From Candidatus Azobacteroides pseudotrichonymphae genomovar. CFP2 (GTDB lineage Bacteria; Bacteroidota; Bacteroidia; Bacteroidales; Azobacteroidaceae), in the NCBI RefSeq assembly GCF_000010645.1, contig NC_011565.1:62001-126000 (forward strand): 64,000 nucleotides of DNA, read 5' to 3'. Positions 10,194-19,062 of this stretch are shown here, one piece after another; the first letter of the stretch is position 1; each line of letters begins with the position of its first letter. The notes beneath the pieces are model-generated. The model ran no database searches. It had not been told where the DNA came from and worked only from the letters and a program-made list of their open reading frames with translations. The translations under genes were made by a program, and so were the position numbers.

Positions 10194-11561
10194 ATGACAA
10201 AAATAGCTTTTACTTGCTCACAATGTGGTAATAATTCTCCAAAATGGATAGGTAAATGTCCTATTTGCAATAAATGGAATACCTATAAAGAAAAATTTGT
10301 CAATAAACCTGTTTCTACTCAAAATTTATCAGAGTCGTCTTATCTCAATAGATTTCAATCTAATCCACTGTTATTAAAAAATATTCAAAAAGATAATGAG
10401 ATCCGAATGAATATGATAGATCAAGAATTCAATCGTGTTCTAGGAGAAGGATTGGTCCCTGGCTCATTAGTTTTGATTGGAGGGGAACCCGGCATTGGTA
10501 AATCTACTTTTGTTTTACAAACAATATTAAAATTAAAATACAAAACATTATATATATCAGGTGAAGAAAGTACAAAGCAATTGAAATTAAGAGCAGAAAG
10601 ATTAAATATAGAAAATGAAAACTGTTTTATCGTATGTGAAACTAATTTGGAGACTATTCTTGATCATATCAATCATATACGACCTAATCTAGTAGTAATT
10701 GATTCCATTCAAACGCTCTTTACAGAACGAATTAAATCCAGTCCTGGAACTATATCCCAGATTCGAGAAAATGCATCTATCTTATTGACATTTGCAAAAA
10801 AAAACGATATCTCTTTTTTACTTATTGGACATATAAATAAAGAAGGAAATATTGCAGGACCCAAAATATTAGAACACATTGTAGATACAGTTTTGCAATT
10901 TGAAGGGGACAAAAGCCATATGTATCGTATTTTACGAAACATAAAAAACCGTTTCGGAAATACTGCAGAACTAGGAATTTACGAAATGAGACAAAATGGA
11001 TTACGAGAAGTCAGTAACCCCTCAGAATTATTATTAAGTCAAAATTACGAAGGGCTAAGTGGAATAGCTATTGCTGCTGTTATAGAAGGTATAAGAGCAT
11101 TTCTAATTGAAACACAAGCATTAGTGAGTAAAGCTGCGTACGGAGGAGTACCTCAAAGAAGTTCTACGGGTTTTGATATCTATCGAATGAATATGCTATT
11201 AGCTGTTTTAGAAAAAAAAGTTGGATTTAAATTAAGCCAAAAAGACGTATTTTTAAACATTGTCGGTGGATTACGCATCATTGACCCCGCAATAGACTTA
11301 TCAGTAGTGTCTGCTATTCTTTCATCAAATTTAGATATATCTATCAAACAAGAAACATGTATGTGTGGGGAAATTGGACTATCAGGCGAAATTCGTCCCG
11401 TCAGCCGAATCGAATCAAGAATATCCGAAGCAGAAAAACTCGGATTTCAAAGAATAATCATACCAACAAATAACCTTAAAGAATTTAATTGTAAGCAATT
11501 AAACATCACCATCAAACCCGTAAAAAAAGTAGAAGAAGCATTCAAAGAATTATTCAAGTAA
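10194..11561 (+). CDS. radA: DNA repair protein RadA
   Basis: 455 residues, full length. An N-terminal zinc finger uses C8, C11, C22 and C25. The RecA-like ATPase has Walker A GGEPGIGKST near residue 96, and the RadA signature KNRFG follows near residue 245. A Lon-protease-like C-terminal domain (GGLRIIDPAIDLSVVSAILSS) lacks proteolytic function. RadA promotes branch migration of recombination intermediates. It lies 28 bases after infB, probably in one transcript. Its stop is seven bases from the stop of the convergent rarA. Confidence 0.95.
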   Translation: MTKIAFTCSQCGNNSPKWIGKCPICNKWNTYKEKFVNKPVSTQNLSESSYLNRFQSNPLLLKNIQKDNEIRMNMIDQEFNRVLGEGLVPGSLVLIGGEPGIGKSTFVLQTILKLKYKTLYISGEESTKQLKLRAERLNIENENCFIVCETNLETILDHINHIRPNLVVIDSIQTLFTERIKSSPGTISQIRENASILLTFAKKNDISFLLIGHINKEGNIAGPKILEHIVDTVLQFEGDKSHMYRILRNIKNRFGNTAELGIYEMRQNGLREVSNPSELLLSQNYEGLSGIAIAAVIEGIRAFLIETQALVSKAAYGGVPQRSSTGFDIYRMNMLLAVLEKKVGFKLSQKDVFLNIVGGLRIIDPAIDLSVVSAILSSNLDISIKQETCMCGEIGLSGEIRPVSRIESRISEAEKLGFQRIIIPTNNLKEFNCKQLNITIKPVKKVEEAFKELFK

Positions 11562-11568
11562 AAATCCA

Positions 11569-12858
11569 TTAATCTCTTTCCCAAAGATTTTTCATCTGTT
11601 TTTGCATTCTCAATTCCTTTGGATTTTTTTGAGCAAACCAAAACTTTTTATCTTTAATCTCCTGAGGTAAAAAATCTTGTTGAACAAAATTATTTTCATA
11701 ATCATGAGCATATTTGTAACCATTCCCATAATTTAAGTCTTTCATCAATTGAGTCGATGCATTTCGCAAATGCGAAGGAACAAAAAGACTACCTGAACGA
11801 GTAACTTCTTCCAAAGCATTTTCTATTGCTTCATAAGCTGAATTACTTTTTGGACAAGTTGCCAAATAAATTGTCGTTTCGGCTAAAACAATCCTACTTT
11901 CAGGCATTCCAATTTTATTAACAGCATCAAAACAAGCATTAGCCAATAATAAAGCAAAAGGATTAGCAAGTCCAATGTCTTCCGAAGCAGTGATAATCAA
12001 ACGGCGAGCAATAAATTTGGGATCTTCGCCTCCAGCAATCATTCTCGCCAACCAGTAAACAGCAGCATCCGGATCGCTTCCTCTAATAGACTTAATAAAT
12101 GCAGAAATAATATCATAATGTATCTCTTTCCCTTTATCATAAGCCACAAAATTTTCTTGCAAATAGTTTCCAACTATAGAATTAGTAATAATAATACTAG
12201 ATTCTTCTACTCTACCCTTTTCTACCTCAACAACTAATTCCAGAATATTCAACAACTTACGAGCATCTCCATTTGCAAAATGTAACAATGCTGTAGTCTC
12301 AGCTACTTCTATCCTATATTTCCGCAATTGGTTATCTTCTTTCAAAGCTTTATGCATCAATGCAAGCAAATCTTCATTTTGAAGATTCTTCAATACATAT
12401 ACTTGACAACGAGAAAGTAATGGACGAATAACCTCAAAAGAAGGATTTTCAGTTGTTGCCCCAATCAAAATAATAGTCCTATCTTCTACAGCAGTCAAAA
12501 GGAAATCCTGCTGAGATTTACTAAAACGATGTATTTCATCAATAAAAAGAATAGGACGAACCCCATTAAAAAATCGAACATCCTTCGCCTTATCGATAAC
12601 TTTTCCTATGTCTTTTAATCCAGAATTAACGGCACTTAACATAAAAAATGGAATATTCATTTGATTAGAAATAATCCGTGCCAAAGTTGTTTTACCTACG
12701 CCAGGTGGTCCCCATAGAATAAATGATGAAATATATTCTCCTTCTATCATTCTTCGTAGAATACTTCCCTCCCCAACTAAATGTTTTTGTCCAAAAAAAT
12801 CGTTAAGAGATTGAGGACGCATTCGTTCAGCTAAAGATCTATTCATTACTTGAGCCAT
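11569..12858 (-). CDS. rarA: Replication-associated recombination AAA ATPase RarA (MgsA)
   Basis: Walker A is WGPPGVGKTT, Walker B LFIDEIHRF, sensor 1 GATTENPSFEV. The C-terminal MgsA domain carries IKSIRGSDPDAAVYWLARM and the DIGLANP block. RarA is a clamp-loader-like tetramer that acts at stalled replication forks. The frame extends nine codons further to an ATG at 12885, but MAQVMNRSLAERMRPQ fits the family start better (429 residues). An ATG four codons later is also possible. The gene is convergent with radA. Confidence 0.93.
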   Translation of the reverse strand: MAQVMNRSLAERMRPQSLNDFFGQKHLVGEGSILRRMIEGEYISSFILWGPPGVGKTTLARIISNQMNIPFFMLSAVNSGLKDIGKVIDKAKDVRFFNGVRPILFIDEIHRFSKSQQDFLLTAVEDRTIILIGATTENPSFEVIRPLLSRCQVYVLKNLQNEDLLALMHKALKEDNQLRKYRIEVAETTALLHFANGDARKLLNILELVVEVEKGRVEESSIIITNSIVGNYLQENFVAYDKGKEIHYDIISAFIKSIRGSDPDAAVYWLARMIAGGEDPKFIARRLIITASEDIGLANPFALLLANACFDAVNKIGMPESRIVLAETTIYLATCPKSNSAYEAIENALEEVTRSGSLFVPSHLRNASTQLMKDLNYGNGYKYAHDYENNFVQQDFLPQEIKDKKFWFAQKNPKELRMQKQMKNLWERD

Positions 12859-12885
12859 ACGAAAATAAGTATAAAATAGGCACAT

Positions 12886-13260
12886 AATATTTCTATTATA
12901 ATAAGAGTATACAAACTCCCCATAAAAGTCCTATACAAACTATCTATAAAATTCTTTTGTATTTCCACAACATACCTTTTAGTATCTCCCATAAAATCAC
13001 TAACTATTTATTTTTTATTCAAATGTATCAATCCATAAATCATTCGAGCCATTTTTATCAGAGAGCCTTCTTTTTTTTAATTCCTTGTACATAGGCAAAA
13101 AAATACAACAAGTAGAAAGAGTAAAATAAATTATACAGATGACAAAAACAATTTTTACAGAAAAGTTTCTCCATACTTCAAATACTTAGTGAATAATTTC
13201 CTCGACCTAAAGATAAAGAATAATCAAGAAACATCAATTTTACTAAAAAAGTAAAAATAA
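12886..13260. other. Gene-free spacer
   Basis: About 375 bases between divergent rarA and folB. It is AT-rich with no supportable reading frame, tRNA or strong hairpin. Only the folB promoter just downstream is recognisable. Confidence 0.5.
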
Positions 13261-13264
13261 ACTG

Positions 13265-13272
13265 TATTTTTG
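13265..13272 (+). promoter_or_regulatory. Putative -7 promoter box for folB
   Basis: TATTTTTG matches the TAnnTTTG -7 consensus and ends 20 bases before the folB ATG, so the leader would be only about 14 bases. A TTTTAC stretch near 13236 is a poor -33 candidate. Confidence 0.4.
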
Positions 13273-13292
13273 TTCCAACATAGAGATATACT

Positions 13293-13646
13293 ATGCAATT
13301 TTTAGAATTAAAAGAGATGGTCTTCCATGCCCACCATGGAGTAATGGAACAAGAAAGAAAAGTAGGCAATACATACGTCCTTGATTTGAAAATCCACTTT
13401 GACTTTTATAAAGCTGTTAATACCGATAATCTAAATGATAGTATCAATTACATTTCTATCTATGAACTAGTAAAAAAAGAAATGGCTGTTCCTTCTCATT
13501 TGATCGAAAATATAGCTGGTAGAATCATTCGCCGTATTCAAATAGATTTTCCGAAAATAAAACAGATAGAATTACGCTTAGCAAAAAAAAATCCTCCTTT
13601 TGGAGGAGGAGATATCAAGGAAGTTGCTGTATTTATCAGAAAATAA
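13293..13646 (+). CDS. folB: Dihydroneopterin aldolase
   Basis: 117 residues, normal length. The conserved start LKEMVFHAHHGVMEQERKVG contains the family's YHG-like HHGV motif. SINYISIYELVKKEM and LIENIAGRIIRRI build the active-site tunnel, and IELRLAKKNPPFGGGDI is the family's C-terminal signature. It cleaves dihydroneopterin to hydroxymethyl-dihydropterin in folate synthesis. folP, a later step of the same pathway, is at 25644. The gene stands alone with spacers on both sides. Confidence 0.92.
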   Translation: MQFLELKEMVFHAHHGVMEQERKVGNTYVLDLKIHFDFYKAVNTDNLNDSINYISIYELVKKEMAVPSHLIENIAGRIIRRIQIDFPKIKQIELRLAKKNPPFGGGDIKEVAVFIRK

Positions 13647-14273
13647 TATCTGACATCTAACACTTTCGGGTTTCTGATTTCAAAATATTTTTCACATTTT
13701 TTATCTTTATACTATCATGATTGATAATTGTTCATCAATTCACAAACATCTACTAATTTTTTTCTTATTTCAGTCTTACAGATTTTAAAGAAAATGAGTT
13801 TTTAATTTAATTGAATTTCCTCCTATTTAAAGAAAGTAAATAGCATATACAATGGCCAATCCAGCTATTTCATAGAATAGCTAAGGTCTTACAAAGAATG
13901 ATTACCAAAATCAATCATACTCTATATGGCACATATCACTTTTAATCTTTTTAAGAAAACTTATATAAATAATTTCTAAACAGCTATTTGTTATCAGTAG
14001 GATAGAGGAAGAAAATACTGAAAACATCATTTATACACTCAAAAGTAAATAGTGCGTTTCCACTGAGATAAACTAATACTTTCCATTTTTTTATCCTTTT
14101 ATCCCGCACCTACAATTAACTACTATAAACTCCTCTTGATTTGTACAAATCATTTCTGCGTCAGAAATACTTCCTTTTTTCGAAATGACTTTAACTTTTC
14201 TATAATTTCCAAAATCTATTGCTACTTCATATATTTCAAGTTCCTATCACTACGCAAACATGTTTTTGTAATA
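13647..14273. other. Gene-free spacer
   Basis: About 630 bases between convergent folB and nuoN. No supportable coding or RNA gene is visible. One 7-bp inverted repeat (AGCTATT / AATAGCT, 13863-13882) with a 6-base loop is present. Confidence 0.5.
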
Positions 14274-14294
14274 ACAAAAACTAGTTTTCAACTA
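14274..14294 (-). terminator. Putative terminator after nuoN
   Basis: On the minus strand, starting one base after the nuoN stop, TAGTT-gaa-AACTA forms a short stem followed by GTTTTTGTT. The stem is only five pairs, so termination may be weak. Confidence 0.35.
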
Positions 14295-14295
14295 T

Positions 14296-15738
14296 TTATT
14301 TTTGTAATACTCCAAAGCTTATTGTTTCAATATACTCATAAATGGCACTTAAAAATCCAATAACAAAAATTCCTATCGTGCAAATCACCATACTAATCCG
14401 ATTATAATTATCTATTCCGATCTTTTCTAATACAACTTCCCCTCTTTTTTCTATAAACATCGCTTTAACAATAAGCAAATAATAATAGAGAGACATCACA
14501 GTATTCAACAAAGCAATAAAAACTAAAATATATTGTTTTTGCTCAGCTGCTGCCATAAAAATAAAAAATTTACTAAAAAATCCAGCAAAAGGAGGAATAC
14601 CTCCCAATGAAAATACAGCTAACATCATTACAAAAGCCAATCCAGGATTAGATCGATATAAACCATTAAAAGATACTATTCGTGTATCTCCATTTGTTTG
14701 GTATTCTACAGAAGCAATTACTCCAAAAGCTGCCAAATTAGAGAATAAATAAACAAGCGTATAAAAAATAGTAGATGTCATTCCTTGTGCCGTTCCAGCA
14801 ATAATCCCCAAAAGAATATATCCCGCTTGAGAAATAGAAGAAAAAGCAAAAAATCGCTTAATATTTTGCTGACGAATAGCAAATAAATTACCCAAGACAA
14901 TTGTGGCAAGCAATAACCAACACAAAATATTATTCCAAATCAGTTCAATTCGTCCAAATACCTTGTACAATACAAAAATCAGAGCAAATGTTGCTGCTCC
15001 TTTTGAAACTACAGACAAATAAGCTGTAACACTAGTAGGAGCCCCTTCGTATACATCCGCCGTCCATAAATGGAAAGGCACTAAAGATAATTTAAAACCC
15101 AAACCACCAAAGAAAAATACAAATCCTAATTTCACCAAGGGTGAACTAACAATATTCAAAGCTATATCAGAATAATAAAAGCTTCCCAAACTTCCATATA
15201 AGAAAGACAACCCAAACAACATGACTCCTGAAGATAAAGCCGATGTCAAAATATACTTTACAGCCGCCTCTGCCGATTTTTCTTGATATTTATCAAATGC
15301 AACCAAACAAGCCAAAGGCAAAGAAGCTGTCTCCATGCCAATATATAACATTACGAAATTTTCAGCAGAAATCATAAAATACATTCCTAACAATGAAATC
15401 AACATAATAACATAGAATTCTCCTTGCCTAAGAAGCATTTTTTCTGATGATAGCCATTTATTGGCTTGTAAAAAAACAAGAAATGTAGCTACATTGAGAA
15501 TACTTTTCATAAAAAAAGTGAGCTGAGAGCTGATATGAATTCCTCCAAAAGCTTCACCGTACATTGTAAAATAAGGGGGAAACTCACTAATAATTACAAT
15601 AGCAAACCCAACAATTGCTATATTTTGAAAATATTTTTTCCATTCTTTGGAACAAAAAGTATCATATAAAAACAAGATCACTAACAAAGCGATTAATTTT
15701 AGCTCTTGCTCTATGCATAAAAAGTTACTAAAATCCAT
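14296..15738 (-). CDS. nuoN: NADH-quinone oxidoreductase subunit N
   Basis: 480 residues with about 14 membrane segments, the antiporter-like fold of complex I. The conserved glutamate region (YIGMETASLPL) and the lysine-bearing half-channel GLGFKLSLVPFHLWTADV are present, as is YEGAPTSVTAYLS. The subunit is one of three proton-pumping units in the membrane arm. It lies 33 bases after nuoM and is probably co-transcribed. The peripheral arm and the small membrane subunits are not encoded nearby. FSSISQAGY and GIPPFAGFFSKF are normal for an active family member. Confidence 0.93.
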   Translation of the reverse strand: MDFSNFLCIEQELKLIALLVILFLYDTFCSKEWKKYFQNIAIVGFAIVIISEFPPYFTMYGEAFGGIHISSQLTFFMKSILNVATFLVFLQANKWLSSEKMLLRQGEFYVIMLISLLGMYFMISAENFVMLYIGMETASLPLACLVAFDKYQEKSAEAAVKYILTSALSSGVMLFGLSFLYGSLGSFYYSDIALNIVSSPLVKLGFVFFFGGLGFKLSLVPFHLWTADVYEGAPTSVTAYLSVVSKGAATFALIFVLYKVFGRIELIWNNILCWLLLATIVLGNLFAIRQQNIKRFFAFSSISQAGYILLGIIAGTAQGMTSTIFYTLVYLFSNLAAFGVIASVEYQTNGDTRIVSFNGLYRSNPGLAFVMMLAVFSLGGIPPFAGFFSKFFIFMAAAEQKQYILVFIALLNTVMSLYYYLLIVKAMFIEKRGEVVLEKIGIDNYNRISMVICTIGIFVIGFLSAIYEYIETISFGVLQK

Positions 15739-15771
15739 GATAGATTATCATTTAGTAAGTTTAACCTTTGA

Positions 15772-17247
15772 TTAAAAAGTTAGTTTTGCAACAATAGACC
15801 CCAAACTATTACTAACTATTTCAGATACCCCTAATGGATACATACCAATAAAAGAAATAGCAATAATCAAACAGATTATAGACACCTTTTCATACCACAC
15901 TGCATCTGATAAACCAATATGATGTCGATTTTGAATAGTTCCGTAAAAAACTTTGCCTATCGTCCGAAGGATATAAACAGCAGTAATTACAATAGAACAA
16001 CAAGTAATAACTGTCAATATTCTATGAAATAAATCCGAATGCTGAAATGAACCGACAAAAATAGTTATTTCTGCCACAAATCCACTCAATCCAGGAAGTC
16101 CTAATGAAGCTAAACCAGCAATTACGTAACACGCTGATACAAACGGCATAATCTTCATCAAACCTCCCATCTCTCGAATATCACGAGTATGTGTCTGACC
16201 ATAAATTAATCCAATCAAAGCAAAAAATAATGCAGTCATCAAACCATGAGATAACATTTGCATAATTGCACCAGTCATAGCTGTCCGATTCATCATTAAA
16301 ATAGCAAACAATACTAGTCCACAATGACTTACAGAAGAATATGCATTGATATATTTCAAATCTGTTTGAACAATTGCACTAAAAGCTCCATAAACAACAC
16401 TAATACCAGTCAATACTAAAAATATCCAACCTAATTTGTAAGCAGCTTCTGGCATCAGATAAATAGCCACACGCAAACACCCATACCCTCCAAGCTTCAT
16501 TAATACCCCCGCATGGAGCATAGAAACTGCAGTTGGTGCGGAAGCATGACCATCCGGTGACCATGTATGAAAAGGGAACAAAGCTCCCAAAACTCCAAAT
16601 CCTAGAAAAGTAGCAGGGAAAAACCAGAGTTGATACTCTATTGGAATATGCAGTTTTACTATTTCCAAAATATTCATTGTTGTTGCTCCAGACGAATAAT
16701 AAATACCGATAATTCCTACCATCAGAAATGCTGAACCTCCCATTAACATTAAGGTTAATTTCATCGCCGAATATTCTTTTCTCCCTGTTCCCCACAACCC
16801 TATCAATAAATACATAGGGATCAAAGCAACTTCATAAAACAAAACCATAGAGAATAAATCAATGGAAATAAAAAATCCAAATACTCCAACCGATAATAAA
16901 CAATACCATAGGAAATATTCTTGTGCCATATTAACATTCCAAGAAGAAAAAACTCCTGCAAACACAATAAGAACAGAAAGCACTAACATTACCATGGATA
17001 TTCCATCTACGCCTACCGTATAGGAAATATTTAAAGGAGCATACCATTTAATACTCGATACAAACAACATTTCAGCATCAGAAACAGCTCTCTCTCGAAA
17101 AAACAAAACCGCTAATGCAGCAACTGACACGGCTAAAGCAGATACACCAGTCACCATTACAATTCGAAAAGATTTTATTCCTTTACACAAAAACAACGCA
17201 ATAATCATCAGTACTGGAATAACTACAAATAAAGACAAAATATTCAT
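15772..17247 (-). CDS. nuoM: NADH-quinone oxidoreductase subunit M
   Basis: 491 residues with about 14 membrane segments. The ion-pair glutamate is E139 (FYEVALIPMYLLIG) and the central lysine is K251 (HAGVLMKLGGYG). FPFHTWSPDGHASAPTAVSM is typical of a NuoM subtype. The half-channel lysine found in E. coli NuoM just before the PxH(T/G)W motif is replaced: this protein reads FGVLGALFPFHTW with Leu at position 220. Together with NuoL and NuoN it pumps protons. nuoL is separated by 1.8 kb instead of adjacent. Confidence 0.93.
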   Translation of the reverse strand: MNILSLFVVIPVLMIIALFLCKGIKSFRIVMVTGVSALAVSVAALAVLFFRERAVSDAEMLFVSSIKWYAPLNISYTVGVDGISMVMLVLSVLIVFAGVFSSWNVNMAQEYFLWYCLLSVGVFGFFISIDLFSMVLFYEVALIPMYLLIGLWGTGRKEYSAMKLTLMLMGGSAFLMVGIIGIYYSSGATTMNILEIVKLHIPIEYQLWFFPATFLGFGVLGALFPFHTWSPDGHASAPTAVSMLHAGVLMKLGGYGCLRVAIYLMPEAAYKLGWIFLVLTGISVVYGAFSAIVQTDLKYINAYSSVSHCGLVLFAILMMNRTAMTGAIMQMLSHGLMTALFFALIGLIYGQTHTRDIREMGGLMKIMPFVSACYVIAGLASLGLPGLSGFVAEITIFVGSFQHSDLFHRILTVITCCSIVITAVYILRTIGKVFYGTIQNRHHIGLSDAVWYEKVSIICLIIAISFIGMYPLGVSEIVSNSLGSIVAKLTF

Positions 17248-18030
17248 TATAACTTATTATTAAATATTCGTATGCAAAATTTCAAAAAATCTCCTATTAC
17301 TCCTATTAATTTATTGATACATAGTTTCTCGAAATTTTCATATGAATCAATGGAAGTAAAATATACACAAAACATCTTACCACTCAAATTTTTTCCACTA
17401 AAATACTATCTATATTTAACAATTCTAATCCATCATAGATCAATAGTTCGCCTTCTATCAATTCCAAATCAATTCCGAACACTTCTCTTTAATAATCAAT
17501 ACCGATCTAAAAAACTCTTTATTATGATGTGTCATTAATACTTTTCATCATTCTCAGTATATTTTTTTATACATAAGCATTTTTCCATAGGAAATTACAA
17601 TTCAAAACATACACTTTTCTCAAGAGAGGAACCCTACATCTATTTTATAGATCTAAGATGGTAATTCGAATATAAATTCCCACAACCTCTTTCTTCCATT
17701 TTTACATTCCATTGGTTTAAATTTAATCTACTCTTTGATGAAAAATATTTCATACTTGCCATTTTTATCTGATACAAAGACAAAGTATACGACTTAACAA
17801 CCTTGAGATGATATACTTTCTTGAGGCTTTTACAACTCTCTCCCAACCCAATTATGTTACTGATTCTATAATGCATCTTCCATGGATATTGAAACATCAA
17901 CTTCAAAACTATTATTTGAAATACAAAATTTTCCAATACAATGTTTTTTATTAAAAAAAAATGAATACTTACAATTTTCACAAATAAAAAACATTGATTA
18001 TTCATTAGATCGAATAACTTCAATGTTATA

Positions 18031-18054
18031 ACCACTTATATTACTATAAGTGGT
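18031..18054. repeat. Perfect 10-bp hairpin with 4-base loop
   Basis: ACCACTTATA (18031-18040), loop TTAC, TATAAGTGGT (18045-18054): exact complement arms. It is the first of three consecutive hairpins. Confidence 0.6.
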
Positions 18055-18138
18055 ATTGATAATTGGTATTGAAAAGATTACACTATTTTACTTCTCATTA
18101 CACAACGATAAATCCATTTATTAAATATTCCCCATAGC

Positions 18139-18157
18139 CCATATTTGCAAAATATGG
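18139..18157. repeat. Perfect 8-bp hairpin with 3-base loop
   Basis: CCATATTT, loop GCA, AAATATGG. Second of three consecutive hairpins in the nuoM-nuoL gap. Confidence 0.55.
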
Positions 18158-18179
18158 TTCTCTCATTTCGCAAATTCTA

Positions 18180-18213
18180 TAATGATATCAAATCAATTTC
18201 TTTGATATCATTA
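18180..18213. repeat. Perfect 13-bp hairpin with 8-base loop
   Basis: TAATGATATCAAA (18180-18192), loop tcaatttc, TTTGATATCATTA (18201-18213). Third of three consecutive hairpins; GATATC recurs in nearby sequence (around 18351, 18423 and 18521). Confidence 0.6.
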
Positions 18214-19062
18214 ATAAAATGAGATTGTCTAAGTTTATAACTTACTTTATCAAATTCAGCAATTTTTTTACTATTAATTCCCCTTTCTTAAATCTAAAAA
18301 ATAAAAATACCTACCCCTTATCTTGTTTAGTATCATAAATAATATCAAGTCTTGATAAATTTTCAGCATCAAACCCACTTCACAAAAAACGTCTCCAGTA
18401 ACACATATTTAATATAAAACATGATATTCCATTATCAGTAAATAACTTAGCTAACAAACAAATGGGTTTCAAATGCGACTTTTACTATTGCCCTTTCAAT
18501 AGGTTAATTCAATTTCTTATTGATATCATGTGATGGTGATTTAATTTCTTTGCCTTCTCAAAGTCAAAATAACACTTTCTTAGTCTAATCTAATAGGATA
18601 AAAAAATATGTTCATGAACTGGAAAGATACCTAAAGATACCTATAGAAAAACAAGAAGAGCTCACATAAGATTACCTTCCAGATAATCTTATTCACTTAA
18701 GATCCATCATTGTTCCTAAATACCTATCGCAATTCTTTCAGACAACATTAACAATTATTTGTACTAAAAATATTTTCCCTTAGATTTTACTAAACTTATG
18801 TTCCTTGCAATTTTGAAATTGAAATCTATTTTTCTTGTACAGCCCACTCCCATACAAAAAAAATCCTTTTATCCCAACAATATAATAACATCACTAATAT
18901 TCAGATAAAACGAACCCCAATGAATCTCTATTGATATTTTCATTAGAAAGTTCTTTATTCCTTTTAAAGGATCAATCTTTATAATTTAATTCCTATACTA
19001 TCAAGTATAAAACCAATTTCATATTTATATCAAGAGTTACTCAAATAAAAAGAAGTTTTTAT

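Larger units (their letters stand above)
17248..19062. other. 1.8-kb gene-free gap inside the nuoL-M-N cluster
   Basis: The region separates nuoM from nuoL, genes that are normally adjacent, and has about 25% GC. The longest minus-strand frame (17640-18035) has no recognisable domain and biased low-complexity content, so I do not call it. Three strong hairpins cluster at 18031-18213. A short tandem direct repeat (agatacctaa-like) lies near 18627-18643. I cannot identify any decayed gene. Confidence 0.6.

Noticed and set aside
16400-16795. 131-codon frame in nuoM
   Set aside because: It is a shifted frame within a clear nuoM gene and has no domain of its own.
17640-18035. 131-codon minus-strand frame in the nuoM-nuoL gap
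   Set aside because: Low-complexity F/K/L/I-rich translation, no domain, no start signal; it looks like chance in AT-rich DNA.
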